From: CAYVFC01 sp964450715
GTDB lineage: Bacteria; Myxococcota_A; Polyangia; Polyangiales; JAFGIB01
Length of the DNA stretch: 64,000 bases
Assembly (NCBI GenBank): GCA_964450715.1
Contig: CAYVFC010000003.1
Coordinates: 1-64,000, forward strand
Direction: 5' to 3'
Numbering within the stretch: the first letter of the stretch is position 1; every line of letters begins with the position of its first letter. The notes beneath the pieces were generated by a model that saw only the letters and a list, made by a program, of their open reading frames with translations, searched no databases and had not been told where the DNA came from. This document shows positions 26,106 through 34,599 of this stretch, in pieces. The position numbers and the translations under genes were made by a program.

Positions 26106-27269
26106 TCAGTACTGCTCCAAAATATGCCGGGCGATGGTCAGGATCTGGATCTCGGTGGTGCCGCCGCCGATCTCCACCAGCTTGGCGTCGCGCGCCAGGC
26201 GTTCCACCACGTACTCTTCCATATATCCGTAGCCGCCCAGGATGTGAATGGCCTCCAGCGCCACGAAGGTGCCGACCTCGGCCGCGTAGAGCTTACCGGC
26301 GCAGACGTCCAGGGCATCCATCTCGCTTTCTTGGTAGACGATACGGCGCGCGTTGCTGAGCGCCACGTACATGCGGGCCAGCCGCTGCTGGATCATCTGG
26401 TAGCTCGCGATGCTCTGGCCGCCCTGCACGCGGTTCTTGGCGTATTCGACCGCGATCTCGAAGCAGCGCTCGGCAATGCCGTAGCCCATCACCGCCAGGC
26501 CCATGCGCTCGGTCACCAGCGACTTGCGCACGTGGTCCCGGTCGGCGATGCCGCCGCCCAGCAGGTTCTCGCGCGAGACGCGCACCTCGTCGAGGTATAC
26601 GGCTCCGGTGGGCGAGCTCTTCATCCCCATCTTCTTGAAAGGCTGGGAGACGGTCAGGCCCTCGGCGCCCTTCTCCACGATGAAGGCCTGTACCGCGTCC
26701 CGTTCGTCCTTGGCGTATACCAGAAACAGATCGGCATAGGGCGCGTTGGTGATGAAGGTCTTCTCGCCGCTCAGCAGGTAGTCGTCTCCATCCGGGCGCG
26801 CCCGGGTGCGCATGGCGCGCAGCGCGTCCGATCCCGCTCCCGGCTCGGTCAGGCACCAGCAGCCGATCTTTTCCGCCCGCATGACGGGCGGAAAGTAGCG
26901 CCCCACCTGTTCGGGCGTGCCCTTGTTGCGCAGGTTCATGCCGAACAGCCCCACGCTGGCGCCGAAGGAGAGGGCATAGCCCGGGTTGACGCGGCTCATC
27001 TCGATCATCAGCTGGTTTTGGGCGAAGCGAAAGAGCGATTTCATCTGCGAATCTGCCTCGCCTTTCGCGTTTCCGGCTTCTCCGGCAGGCCTTTCCCGCC
27101 CCATCTGCTCGGCGCCGGCAGCCAGGCCCAGCTGTTCGACCATCTTCTTCATCAGCCCGAAGGGGAGCTCCTGTCCGGACTCGAAGGCCGGGGTTCTCGG
27201 CTCCAGCTCCTGCTGCATGAAGCGCCGGAACTGGTCGCGGATGGCTTTCTGGGTTTCGTTCAGTTGCAT
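26106..27269 (-). CDS. Acyl-CoA dehydrogenase (isovaleryl-CoA-type catalytic base)
   Basis: 387 residues with the usual three-domain acyl-CoA dehydrogenase pattern: helical N-terminus, GCWCLTEPGAGSDALRA flavin-binding segment (about 136-152) and C-terminal helices ending EIGGGTTEIQILTIARHIL. The position equivalent to the MCAD catalytic Glu376 is Gly (GGGT instead of YEGT). A Glu lies at residue 254 in LVTERMGLAVMG, aligning with the catalytic Glu254 of isovaleryl-CoA dehydrogenase, so the enzyme most likely acts on a branched or long acyl-CoA. It is two bases from the BKACE gene, so translation is coupled. Electrons should pass to an ETF encoded elsewhere. Confidence 0.92.
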   Translation of the reverse strand: MQLNETQKAIRDQFRRFMQQELEPRTPAFESGQELPFGLMKKMVEQLGLAAGAEQMGRERPAGEAGNAKGEADSQMKSLFRFAQNQLMIEMSRVNPGYALSFGASVGLFGMNLRNKGTPEQVGRYFPPVMRAEKIGCWCLTEPGAGSDALRAMRTRARPDGDDYLLSGEKTFITNAPYADLFLVYAKDERDAVQAFIVEKGAEGLTVSQPFKKMGMKSSPTGAVYLDEVRVSRENLLGGGIADRDHVRKSLVTERMGLAVMGYGIAERCFEIAVEYAKNRVQGGQSIASYQMIQQRLARMYVALSNARRIVYQESEMDALDVCAGKLYAAEVGTFVALEAIHILGGYGYMEEYVVERLARDAKLVEIGGGTTEIQILTIARHILEQY

Positions 27270-27271
27270 GG

Positions 27272-28147
27272 CTACCGTCTCATTCCCAGCATCTGCCGCG
27301 CCTCGGCCGGGGTGGCGGGCTCGCGCCCGGCCTGGCGCGCGATCTCGACCAGCGCCTCGACGAGCTGACCGTTGTCTGTGGCCTGGCTGCCGTCCGGCAG
27401 GTAGAAGGTATCCTCCAGACCGGTGCGCAGGTTGCCGCCCTGCTCGGCCGCTGCCCGGTGCAGCTCCCAGATCTTCTCGCGGCCGCTGCCGGTGGCGATC
27501 ACCTGCCAGTGGGCCCCCTCCGGCAGCTCCTCCTTCAAAATGGGAAGCAGGTCGGCGCGCGCGGGCATACCAGATTCAACCCCCATGACAAAGGAGAGGT
27601 GCGCGTCTCCGTCGAACATGCCGTTCTGCTGGTACATGCGCACGCTGCGTACGATACCGGTATCAAAGCACTCGAACTCGGGAACCACGCCGTTCTCCCG
27701 CATGATGTCGAGGAAACGCTCGATCTTTTCCACCGGGTTGTCGAAGAGAAGCGGCGGCCAGGCCCATTGGCCGTTCTTGCGGATCTTGAGGTAGTTCAAC
27801 GAGCCGGCGTTGCAGGCCGCCATTTCGGGCTTGAAGGCGTAAAGACAGGCCGCCGGCCCGGAGATGTCCTCTCCCACCACCCCGGTGCTCATGCAGATGA
27901 TGATTTCGGGCACTCGCTCGCGGATGGCCGCCAGGATGTCGCCCACCTCGCCCAGATCCCAGGTAGGAAAGGCGCCCGCCCCGGGCTGCTGCGAGCGGAA
28001 GTGGGTGTGCATGACGCTGGCCCCCTGGTCGTAGGCTCGCCGGGTGGCCTCGGCCATCTGTTCCGGGGTGACCGGGACGTTGAAGCGGGCGGGATCGGTG
28101 AGCACGCCGGTGAGCGCGCAGGTGACCACGACTTTGTCGCTAGACAT
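27272..28147 (-). CDS. BKACE-family beta-keto acid cleavage enzyme (DUF849)
   Basis: 291 residues. Starts with VVVTCALTGVLT and has HTHFR (His47, His49) in ASVMHTHFRSQQPG, the zinc-binding pair of the 3-keto-5-aminohexanoate cleavage (BKACE) family, followed later by PEFECFDTGIVRS, HLSFVMGVESGMPA and LRTGLEDTFYLPDG, all typical of the family barrel. These enzymes react a beta-keto acid with acetyl-CoA to give acetoacetate and a new acyl-CoA. The exact substrate cannot be read from sequence. It is placed between enoyl-CoA hydratase and acyl-CoA dehydrogenase genes, which suggests it performs the final cleavage of the pathway, perhaps in place of an HMG-CoA-lyase-type step. Confidence 0.87.
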   Translation of the reverse strand: MSSDKVVVTCALTGVLTDPARFNVPVTPEQMAEATRRAYDQGASVMHTHFRSQQPGAGAFPTWDLGEVGDILAAIRERVPEIIICMSTGVVGEDISGPAACLYAFKPEMAACNAGSLNYLKIRKNGQWAWPPLLFDNPVEKIERFLDIMRENGVVPEFECFDTGIVRSVRMYQQNGMFDGDAHLSFVMGVESGMPARADLLPILKEELPEGAHWQVIATGSGREKIWELHRAAAEQGGNLRTGLEDTFYLPDGSQATDNGQLVEALVEIARQAGREPATPAEARQMLGMRR

Positions 28148-28159
28148 GTTCTACCTCCC

Positions 28160-28936
28160 TCACTTCCCCTTGAAATCCGCTGGCCGCTTCTCGATGAAGG
28201 CCGTTATCCCCTCGGCCGCGTCCTCGGTGGAGGCCACCTCCTTCAACTTGCCGGCCAGGAAATCGAGCGCTCGGTCGAAAGGCATGTCCTCCATGTCGTA
28301 AAAGGCTTCTTTCCCGATCTTCATACCGATGGGGCTCTTGGCTGCCAGTGACTCGATGACGCGGTTGACCTCCCGGTCCAGATCCTCGGGCGGCACCAGG
28401 CGCGTCACCATGCCCATCTCGAGCGCTTGCTCGGCGCTCAGCTTCTCGCCCAGCAGCACCATCTCCATGGCCCGCTTGCGGCCCAGGTTGCGGAAGATGA
28501 GCGCGCCGATCATCATGGGAAACAGGCCCACGTTGACCTCCGGGGTGCCGAAGCGGGCCCGGTCGCTGGCGATGACGATGTCGCAGGCCAGCGCGAATCC
28601 CGTTCCCCCGGCCACGCAGGAGCCGTTGACCCGGGCCACGGTGGGCTTGGGAAAGCGAGACAGGCGCTTGAGCAGGTCCGCGTACCTCTGGAAGGGATCG
28701 GCGTCGCCCCCTGCCTCGGCCGCTCCGGAGCCCAGGTCGGCTCCCGAGCAAAAGGCGCGCTCCCCGGACCCGGTCACCAGCACCACCCGCACCTGCGGGT
28801 TTCTCTCGGCCCGGTCGAGATACTCGTGAAAGAGCCTTATCGTCTCGCCGGTAATGGCGTTTCTCTGCGGTTCGCGGTTGATGGTGATGCGGGCGACCCG
28901 CCCCTCTTCCTCGTACAGTAGATCCCTGTCGTTCAT
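28160..28936 (-). CDS. Enoyl-CoA hydratase/isomerase family protein
   Basis: 258 residues with the crotonase fold: REPQRNAIT, AFCSGADLG (oxyanion hole), VNGSCVAGGTGFALACD and FGTPEVNVGLFP. Of the two catalytic glutamates of classical hydratases, the second is present (Glu133 in PEVNVG). The first position is Phe114 in GTGFAL, so the chemistry may be isomerase-like or a hydratase using a single Glu, as seen in some family members. It lies in the middle of the carboxylase/dehydrogenase operon and would act on an enoyl-CoA made by the dehydrogenase or carboxylase. Confidence 0.88.
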   Translation of the reverse strand: MNDRDLLYEEEGRVARITINREPQRNAITGETIRLFHEYLDRAERNPQVRVVLVTGSGERAFCSGADLGSGAAEAGGDADPFQRYADLLKRLSRFPKPTVARVNGSCVAGGTGFALACDIVIASDRARFGTPEVNVGLFPMMIGALIFRNLGRKRAMEMVLLGEKLSAEQALEMGMVTRLVPPEDLDREVNRVIESLAAKSPIGMKIGKEAFYDMEDMPFDRALDFLAGKLKEVASTEDAAEGITAFIEKRPADFKGK

Positions 28937-29049
28937 GCTCTCTGTTCCCTTACCCCTTCCCGTTCCCGGCTCGAAACGCTCTTCCCGCCTCCGCGCGGGT
29001 GCCCCGCGCTCCGTTAGGTCCGGCAGGGTATTCCGAGCCGGGAACGGGC

Positions 29050-30429
29050 TCAGTCGTCATTGTCGTCGTCATCGTCGTCATTGTCATCGTCCGGCACGAA
29101 TCTCCTTATGAATCCCGTATCGAAGTCACCGGCGCCAAAGGTCGCGTCGTCCATTATTCGAAGATAGAGCGGCACGGTGGTTTTGACGGGCGAGATTTCC
29201 AGCTCCTGAAGCGCCCGCTTCATCACCGCGATGGCCGCCGGGCGGGCAGGGGCGTGGGCGACGAGCTTGGCCAGCAGCGAGTCGTAGTAGACCGGAAGCT
29301 CATAGCCCTGGTAGAGGTGGGTATCGATCCGCACCCCCGGGCCGCTCGGGGCATGGTAGCGCTCGACCCTTCCCGGACAGGGCAGGAAGTTCCTTTCCGG
29401 GTCCTCCGCGTTGATCCGGCACTCGATGGCCGAGCCGCGAAAGGCGACTTCAGCGGAGGCGTACCCGAGCTGTTCGCCGGCCGCCAGCCGAATTTGCTCC
29501 TTTACCAGGTCTATACCGGTTACCAGCTCGGTCACCGGGTGCTCCACCTGGATGCGGGAGTTGATCTCGATGAAGTAGAAGCGCTTGTCCCGGTCCAGCA
29601 GGAACTCGACCGTGCCCGCGTTTCGGTAGCCCACCGCCCGCATGGCTTGTACCGCGGCGTCGCTCATCTGCTGCCGTAATTCCTCCGATAGCGCAGGCGA
29701 TGGCGACTCCTCGATCAACTTCTGGAAGCGCCGCTGGATGGTGCACTCGCGCTCTCCGAGATGGGCAATGTTGCCGAACGCGTCCGCCACTACCTGGAAC
29801 TCCACGTGCCGCGGGCTAGATAGGTACTTCTCCAGGTAGATTTCGTCGTTACCAAAAGCGGCGCGCGCCTCGGCCCGGGCGATCGCGAATTCTCCTCGCA
29901 GCGCTTCGGTGTCGCCGCACACCCGTATCCCTCGCCCGCCGCCGCCGGCCGAGGCCTTGATCATCACCGGATAGCCGGCCCGGTCGGCGAAGACCTCGGC
30001 CTCGGTAACATCGGCCACCGCCCCCCGGCTGCTCGGCACTACCGGCACGCCGGCCTTATGCATGGCCTGCTTGGCAGCCAGCTTGTCGCCGGTGAGCCTG
30101 AGGCACTCGGGCGAGGGCCCGATGAAAACCATGCCCTGCTTCTCGCACCTCTCGGCGAAATCCCCGTTTTCGGCCAGGTAGCCATACCCGGGATGGATGG
30201 CGTCCGCGCCGCACTGTTGCGCGGCGGCGAGGATCCTCTCCTGGTCCAGGTAGCTCTTACCTCCCGGCGGCGGCCCGATGCAGATCTTCTCGTCGGCCCA
30301 CCTGAGGTGCAGCGACTCGCCGTCCGCCTCCGAGTAAACGGCCACGCAGGCGATACCCAGCTCCCGGCAGGCGCGGATCACCCTGAGCGCGATCTCACCC
30401 CGGTTGGCCACGAGGATTTTTCCGAACAT
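29050..30429 (-). CDS. accC: Biotin carboxylase subunit of an acyl-CoA carboxylase, with Asp/Asn tail
   Basis: 459 residues. It begins MFGKILVANRGEIALRVIRA and has HPGYGYLAENG, the ATP-grasp loop KASAGGGGRGIRV, EKYLSSPRHVEFQV and FIEINSRIQVEHPVTE. It carboxylates biotin on the carrier protein using ATP and bicarbonate. Unlike many acyl-CoA carboxylase alpha chains it ends after the carboxylase domain, and the biotinyl domain is a separate gene directly upstream. The last 13 residues are a run of Asp and Asn (after RRFVP) encoded by an imperfect GTC/ATC/ATT triplet repeat on the plus strand, which looks like a recent repeat expansion. Its ATG directly follows the carrier stop codon with no gap. 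Confidence 0.92.
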   Translation of the reverse strand: MFGKILVANRGEIALRVIRACRELGIACVAVYSEADGESLHLRWADEKICIGPPPGGKSYLDQERILAAAQQCGADAIHPGYGYLAENGDFAERCEKQGMVFIGPSPECLRLTGDKLAAKQAMHKAGVPVVPSSRGAVADVTEAEVFADRAGYPVMIKASAGGGGRGIRVCGDTEALRGEFAIARAEARAAFGNDEIYLEKYLSSPRHVEFQVVADAFGNIAHLGERECTIQRRFQKLIEESPSPALSEELRQQMSDAAVQAMRAVGYRNAGTVEFLLDRDKRFYFIEINSRIQVEHPVTELVTGIDLVKEQIRLAAGEQLGYASAEVAFRGSAIECRINAEDPERNFLPCPGRVERYHAPSGPGVRIDTHLYQGYELPVYYDSLLAKLVAHAPARPAAIAVMKRALQELEISPVKTTVPLYLRIMDDATFGAGDFDTGFIRRFVPDDDNDDDDDDNDD

Positions 30430-30684
30430 CTACCCCGCCTCGATCACGAAAAGCAGATCGCCGTCCCCAACCGTGGCCTCGTTCTCCGCGGCGATCTCGA
30501 CGACCGTACCGTTCGCCGGGGACTTGATCTTCTGGAAGACCTTCATGGTCTCCATCAGGCCCAACGTCTGCTTCTTCTTCACCGCATCGCCCTTCTCCAC
30601 GAAGGGCGGCTGGTCGGGCGCGGGCCTGCGGTAGAACACACCTGACATCTTGGCTCTTACCTCCACCAGCTTCTTATCCGTCAT
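30430..30684 (-). CDS. Free-standing biotinyl carrier protein
   Basis: 84 residues from the ATG at 30682-30684 (AGGAAAGG upstream). It folds as a single biotinyl/lipoyl domain: VRAKMSGVFYRRPAPDQPPF, FVEKGDAVKKKQ and the biotinylation loop ETMKVF with Lys48, then the closing hairpin NEATVGDGDLLFVIE. The loop reads E-T-M-K-V rather than the common E-A-M-K-M. It carries carboxybiotin between the carboxylase downstream and the two carboxyltransferases upstream in the operon. Confidence 0.88.
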   Translation of the reverse strand: MTDKKLVEVRAKMSGVFYRRPAPDQPPFVEKGDAVKKKQTLGLMETMKVFQKIKSPANGTVVEIAAENEATVGDGDLLFVIEAG

Positions 30685-30707
30685 CGCTTGTCGTCCTTTC
30701 CTCGATC

Positions 30708-32264
30708 TCAGGTGGGCGGCGTCCCGTGCATCTTCGCCCTTCTGGGAGCGGTTACCGTTTTGTTGCGGGTGATTTCCAACGCCTCGATGAGCTTTATCCT
30801 GGTATCCGCGGGTTCGATGATCTCGTCCACCACCCGCGCGGTGTAACCCCGGGCCACGTCGAAAACGTCGACCTTCTCCCGGGATCGGCCCAGGTACCCC
30901 TGGTAGGCGTCCGGCTCGATCCCCTTGCCGTAAACGGTCCGGTAGTCGAGCTCGGAGGCCTCCACCGCGAAACGGGCCGCGGGCCAGGCGTAGCAGAGGT
31001 CCACCCCGGTCGAGCCGGCCATGCCCATGATCATACCGCCGGCGTCCGAGTAGCACTCCCGGAGGACCACGCTTATCTTGGGTATGCTGGCCGTGAGATA
31101 AACGTCCAGTATCTTGCCGAAGTGGCGTAACAAACCGCGGGCCTCCTGCTGTTCGCCCGGCACCCGCGCCGGGGTGTCCACTAAATTGATGAGCGGGATG
31201 TTGTAGGCATCCAGTACCTGCAGGAAGCGATAGTACTTGTCGCAGCAATTGATCTCCATGATGCTGCCCGGCCCGGCCGGGTTGCAGGCGGCGATGCCTA
31301 CCGATTCGCCGTTCAGCCGGGCGAAGCAGGTGATGAGGTCAGCGGCATAGCCCGGTTTGATCTCGTAGATCTCGCCGCCGTCCACCAGCTTCTCGATCAC
31401 CCGGTGCATGTCGTAGCTCTGTCCGTAGTCGACCGGGACGATGTCGCCCAGCTCCTCCACCCGGCGGGTGGGTTTGTCGCCCATATCCCGGCGGGGCGGC
31501 CGCTCCTTGAAGCTCGAGGGAAGATAGGCGAGCAGCTTCCGCGTTTGCCGGATGGTCTGTTCGTCGTCATCGCCCACCACGTCGCAGGTGCCACTGTGCA
31601 CCATGTGGTAGTCGGCATTGCCGACGCTCTGGTCTATCTTCTCGGCGGTGACCGCCGCCGCCTGCCGCGGCCCGGCCAGCCAGAGGTTGGCGGTCTTGCG
31701 GCTCATCAAGAGGAAATCGCAGAGCGTGGGCGCGTAGGCCTGACCGGCGATGCAGGGCCCCATCAGCACGTTGATCTGGGGAACGATGCCGGAGCAGCGG
31801 GATATGGTGTAGAAGTACCAGTCGATTCCGGCCATGATCACGTCCACGTAGCCCAGCCGGCCGCCGGAGGAGTCGAGCAGCCAGACCATGGGGAATCCGT
31901 TGCGGGCGGCCATGCTGATCAGCTCCGCGCACTTCTGGATGTGCTGCATGCCGAGCGAGCCGCCCAGCACGGTGAAGTCGCTGGCGTACACGGCGATGGT
32001 CCGTCCCTCTACCTTGCCCGTACCGATCACCGCCCCGTCGCAGGGCGCCTCGGTCTTTCTGCCGTCCATGCGCACGCTGGTGGCGTTCGCGCAGGAGCCG
32101 ATCTCGACGAAGGTTCCCGGATCGAGCAACACCTCGATCCGCTCCCTGGCCGTGAGCTTGCCGCGCCCGTGCTGCCGCTCGATGTGCTTCTGCCCCCCGC
32201 CCAGCAGGTTGTCCTGCTGGATCTGGCGCAGCCTGGCGATACCCTCCTGTAACCTGTCCGACAT
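30708..32264 (-). CDS. Acyl-CoA carboxylase carboxyltransferase (beta) subunit 2
   Basis: 518 residues with the two crotonase-like carboxyltransferase halves: HIERQHGRGKLTARERIEVL, SDFTVLGGSLGMQHIQK and LLDSSGGRLGY in the first, and NIPLINLVDTPARVPG, VVLRECYSDAGGMIMG and AWPAARFAVE in the second. It transfers CO2 from carboxybiotin to an acyl-CoA (propionyl/methylcrotonyl-type). Substrate choice is not decidable by eye. It lies 23 bases from the biotinyl carrier gene and 22 bases after the first carboxyltransferase gene, so the pair may form a mixed complex. Confidence 0.9.
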   Translation of the reverse strand: MSDRLQEGIARLRQIQQDNLLGGGQKHIERQHGRGKLTARERIEVLLDPGTFVEIGSCANATSVRMDGRKTEAPCDGAVIGTGKVEGRTIAVYASDFTVLGGSLGMQHIQKCAELISMAARNGFPMVWLLDSSGGRLGYVDVIMAGIDWYFYTISRCSGIVPQINVLMGPCIAGQAYAPTLCDFLLMSRKTANLWLAGPRQAAAVTAEKIDQSVGNADYHMVHSGTCDVVGDDDEQTIRQTRKLLAYLPSSFKERPPRRDMGDKPTRRVEELGDIVPVDYGQSYDMHRVIEKLVDGGEIYEIKPGYAADLITCFARLNGESVGIAACNPAGPGSIMEINCCDKYYRFLQVLDAYNIPLINLVDTPARVPGEQQEARGLLRHFGKILDVYLTASIPKISVVLRECYSDAGGMIMGMAGSTGVDLCYAWPAARFAVEASELDYRTVYGKGIEPDAYQGYLGRSREKVDVFDVARGYTARVVDEIIEPADTRIKLIEALEITRNKTVTAPRRAKMHGTPPT

Positions 32265-32286
32265 GGTCTCTCCTCTTTCTTCGCCG

Positions 32287-33837
32287 TCAAGCCGGTTTGA
32301 CGTAACGCCGCTTTTCGGGGATCTCTTCCTGCTTGTCCTCTGTAGCCTGCAAGGCCTTGATGATCCGCGGGCGGGTCTCTCGCGGATCGATGGCCTCGTG
32401 CAGCATGTAATAAGAGGTCCAGCTCTTGGATAGGTTGAGCACGTTCATCTGCTCGCGGATCACGCTCACCATGGAGTCGTACAGCTGCTGGTATTGGCCC
32501 TCTTCCCGGGCCTTCTCCAGCTCCTTGTGGAAGATGGCCTGCACGATCGACTCGGGGCCGGTGGGGGCGAACTCGCCGCAGGGCCAGCCCAGCACGATGT
32601 CGGGGTTCATCTGCGCGCAGCCCATCACGATGTTGGTACCCCCGTAGGCGCGCCTGAGCACCACCGTGATCTTCTGGGTGGTCAGATGCGCGTAGGAGAG
32701 CAGGTTCTTGGCCCCGTGACGGATGATGCCCAGCCGCTCCCACTTGTCCCCGGGCACGTAGGCGGTGGAGTCGACCAGGGTCAGCAGCGGGATGTTGAAG
32801 GCGTCCAGGAAATTGATGAAGCGGTCGTACTTGTCCGCCGAATCGATCTCGAACACCCCGCTCATCTCGTCCGGGTTGTTGGCCGCGATGCCCACTACCC
32901 GGCCCTCGAAGCGGGCGAAGCCGGTCACCAGGTGGGTGGCGTAATCGGGCTTGAGCTCGAACAGCTCGCCGTCGTCCGCGATCTTCTCGATGATCTCGTG
33001 GATGTCATAGGTGTGCCTGGGGTCATCCGGCATTACATCGAGGATGTTCTCGTCTTTCCGGGCCGGGTCGTCGCCGCTTTGGACGCGGGCCGGACGCTCG
33101 AAGCAGCTCTGCGGCAGAAAGCCGAGCAGCTGCTTGACCAGGTCGATCGCCTCCGGGTCGCTGTCGGCCACCAGGTCGCACTGCCCCGCTCTCTCCATGT
33201 GGAAGTCCGCCCGCCCGGCCTCTTCCGACTCGAGCGGCCCCCCGAGCCAGAGAAAGCCCGTGCTGCGGTTGATGATGAGAAAGTCGGCCAGCGCGGCAAC
33301 CGCGGCCTGCGTACCGGTGCAGGGGCCCAAGAGCAGCATGATCCGGGGAATGATGCCGGAATAGAGGCTGAGGTTTCTCAGCAGCTTGCCCAGACCGTTC
33401 AGCCCGCAGTTGCCGTCCCTGAGGCTCAGACGTTCCCCGGCCGAGTCGAGCATGCCCACCAGCGGCATCCGTCGCTTGCCGGCCATCTCCACCAGGTCCG
33501 CCAGCTTCCAGGCAGCCTGGTCCCCCAGCGAGCCCGACATAACGGTGAAATCCATGCTGAAGAGCATGATCGGCCGTCCCTTCACCCGGCCGGAGCCCAT
33601 CACGATGCCCTCGCCGGGTGAGGGCCTGAGCTTGCCGTCGAAGGGCTGCCGCGCGTCGCGCACCAGCGAGCCGATCTCGTCGAAGCTGTCCGCATCGAGC
33701 AGCTTTTCGATCCGTTCGCGGGCGGTGAGCTTGCCCAGCGCGTGCTGCTCGTCGATGCGCTGCTGGCCACCCCCGTAGAGGTTCTCCAGCCGGTTCATCT
33801 CGAGCCGCTGGATATATCCTTCAATCCATTTACCCAT
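32287..33837 (-). CDS. Acyl-CoA carboxylase carboxyltransferase (beta) subunit 1
   Basis: 516 residues from the ATG at 33835-33837, preceded by GGTAGGAGGAGG; the frame is open upstream but that part overlaps the TetR gene and is not needed. The same fold as the downstream paralogue: RIDEQHALGKLTARERIEKL, MDFTVMSGSLGDQAAWK, LLTLVDSTAYVPGDKWE, VVLRRAYGGTNIVMG. The oxyanion-type segments differ from the second subunit (LDSAGERLSL versus LDSSGGRLGY), so the two are probably specialised and not simple duplicates. It overlaps the end of the TetR gene by 8 bases, showing that the regulator is the first gene of the operon. Confidence 0.9.
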   Translation of the reverse strand: MGKWIEGYIQRLEMNRLENLYGGGQQRIDEQHALGKLTARERIEKLLDADSFDEIGSLVRDARQPFDGKLRPSPGEGIVMGSGRVKGRPIMLFSMDFTVMSGSLGDQAAWKLADLVEMAGKRRMPLVGMLDSAGERLSLRDGNCGLNGLGKLLRNLSLYSGIIPRIMLLLGPCTGTQAAVAALADFLIINRSTGFLWLGGPLESEEAGRADFHMERAGQCDLVADSDPEAIDLVKQLLGFLPQSCFERPARVQSGDDPARKDENILDVMPDDPRHTYDIHEIIEKIADDGELFELKPDYATHLVTGFARFEGRVVGIAANNPDEMSGVFEIDSADKYDRFINFLDAFNIPLLTLVDSTAYVPGDKWERLGIIRHGAKNLLSYAHLTTQKITVVLRRAYGGTNIVMGCAQMNPDIVLGWPCGEFAPTGPESIVQAIFHKELEKAREEGQYQQLYDSMVSVIREQMNVLNLSKSWTSYYMLHEAIDPRETRPRIIKALQATEDKQEEIPEKRRYVKPA

Positions 33838-34450
33838 GCTTCCTCCTCCTACCGCCCGCGGCCGCCTTTTTGCCGGGCATCTCCTGCAGGGCCGCATCGA
33901 TGAACGCGTCCGCCGACTCGGAGAGCGTATCGACGATCGACTCCCGGCTCATCTTACCCGCCAGGTCGAAGCAGGCCAGAGTGGCCAGCCCCTGGGCGAA
34001 GATCCACATTTGCAGCACCAGCGCCTCGACCTGGCGCGGCGACAGCCCGGCCAGCCTCGGATCGCGCGCCACGCTCTTCTGGAAGGCCGCCTGCTGGGTG
34101 CGGGCGATGTCCCGGATCTCGTCCTTCTCGAAGAACATCGATCGCAAAAAGAGCTCCCGCTGCTCGCGGGCGAAGAGCACCGTGCCCACGCCCATGTTGA
34201 GCAGCGGCTGGTCGGTGTACGACCTGGATATGTACTCGACGTACAGCGCCCTGGCGTTCTTGACCACCTCGCGGCTGAGCTCCGCCATGGAGTCGAAGTA
34301 GCTGTAGACCGGAGCGGTAGAGGCGCCCAGCCGCTCGGCCACCCGGCGGGCGGTGAGCACCTTCAGCCCCTGGTCGATGCCCACCTGTTGCACCACCTCG
34401 AAGGCGGCCCGGACCACGTCATCCCTGCTGAACTGCTTTTTTGGCGGCAC
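33830..34450 (-). CDS. TetR-family transcriptional regulator, first gene of the acyl-CoA operon
   Basis: 206 residues. The N-terminal DNA-binding helix-turn-helix is clear (DDVVRAAFEVVQQVGIDQG, LTARRVAERLGASTAPVYSYF, about 10-52). The remainder is an all-helical ligand-binding domain of usual length. It probably binds an acyl-CoA or related intermediate and represses the operon it heads. Two operator-like palindromes lie in the 150-base spacer to the divergent nitronate-monooxygenase-type gene, so it may control both directions. Confidence 0.9.
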   Translation of the reverse strand: MPPKKQFSRDDVVRAAFEVVQQVGIDQGLKVLTARRVAERLGASTAPVYSYFDSMAELSREVVKNARALYVEYISRSYTDQPLLNMGVGTVLFAREQRELFLRSMFFEKDEIRDIARTQQAAFQKSVARDPRLAGLSPRQVEALVLQMWIFAQGLATLACFDLAGKMSRESIVDTLSESADAFIDAALQEMPGKKAAAGGRRRKHG

Positions 34451-34469
34451 CGCGGTCGACCCCTTATGG

Positions 34470-34525
34470 TAACGCTTGTTCTGTAACAGACGTTAGATAA
34501 CACTTGTAATATAACAGGTGTCATG
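34470..34525. promoter_or_regulatory. Two operator-like palindromes in the TetR/NMO divergent spacer
   Basis: TAACGCTTGT-TCTGTA-ACAGACGTTA (34470-34495) and AACACTTGT-AATATA-ACAGGTGTCAT (about 34498-34524) are inverted repeats with the same ACnCTTGT-type arm and the same 6-base spacer. The local AT content is far above that of the surrounding DNA. Position and repetition fit binding sites for the adjacent TetR protein, with one dimer per palindrome. Confidence 0.65.
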
Positions 34526-34599
34526 TTACTGTCAACAGAGATAGGCCGCCTCCGGGGTAGAATGGCGGAAACCAGGCAGACGAGCGGGAGAACCAGGCC

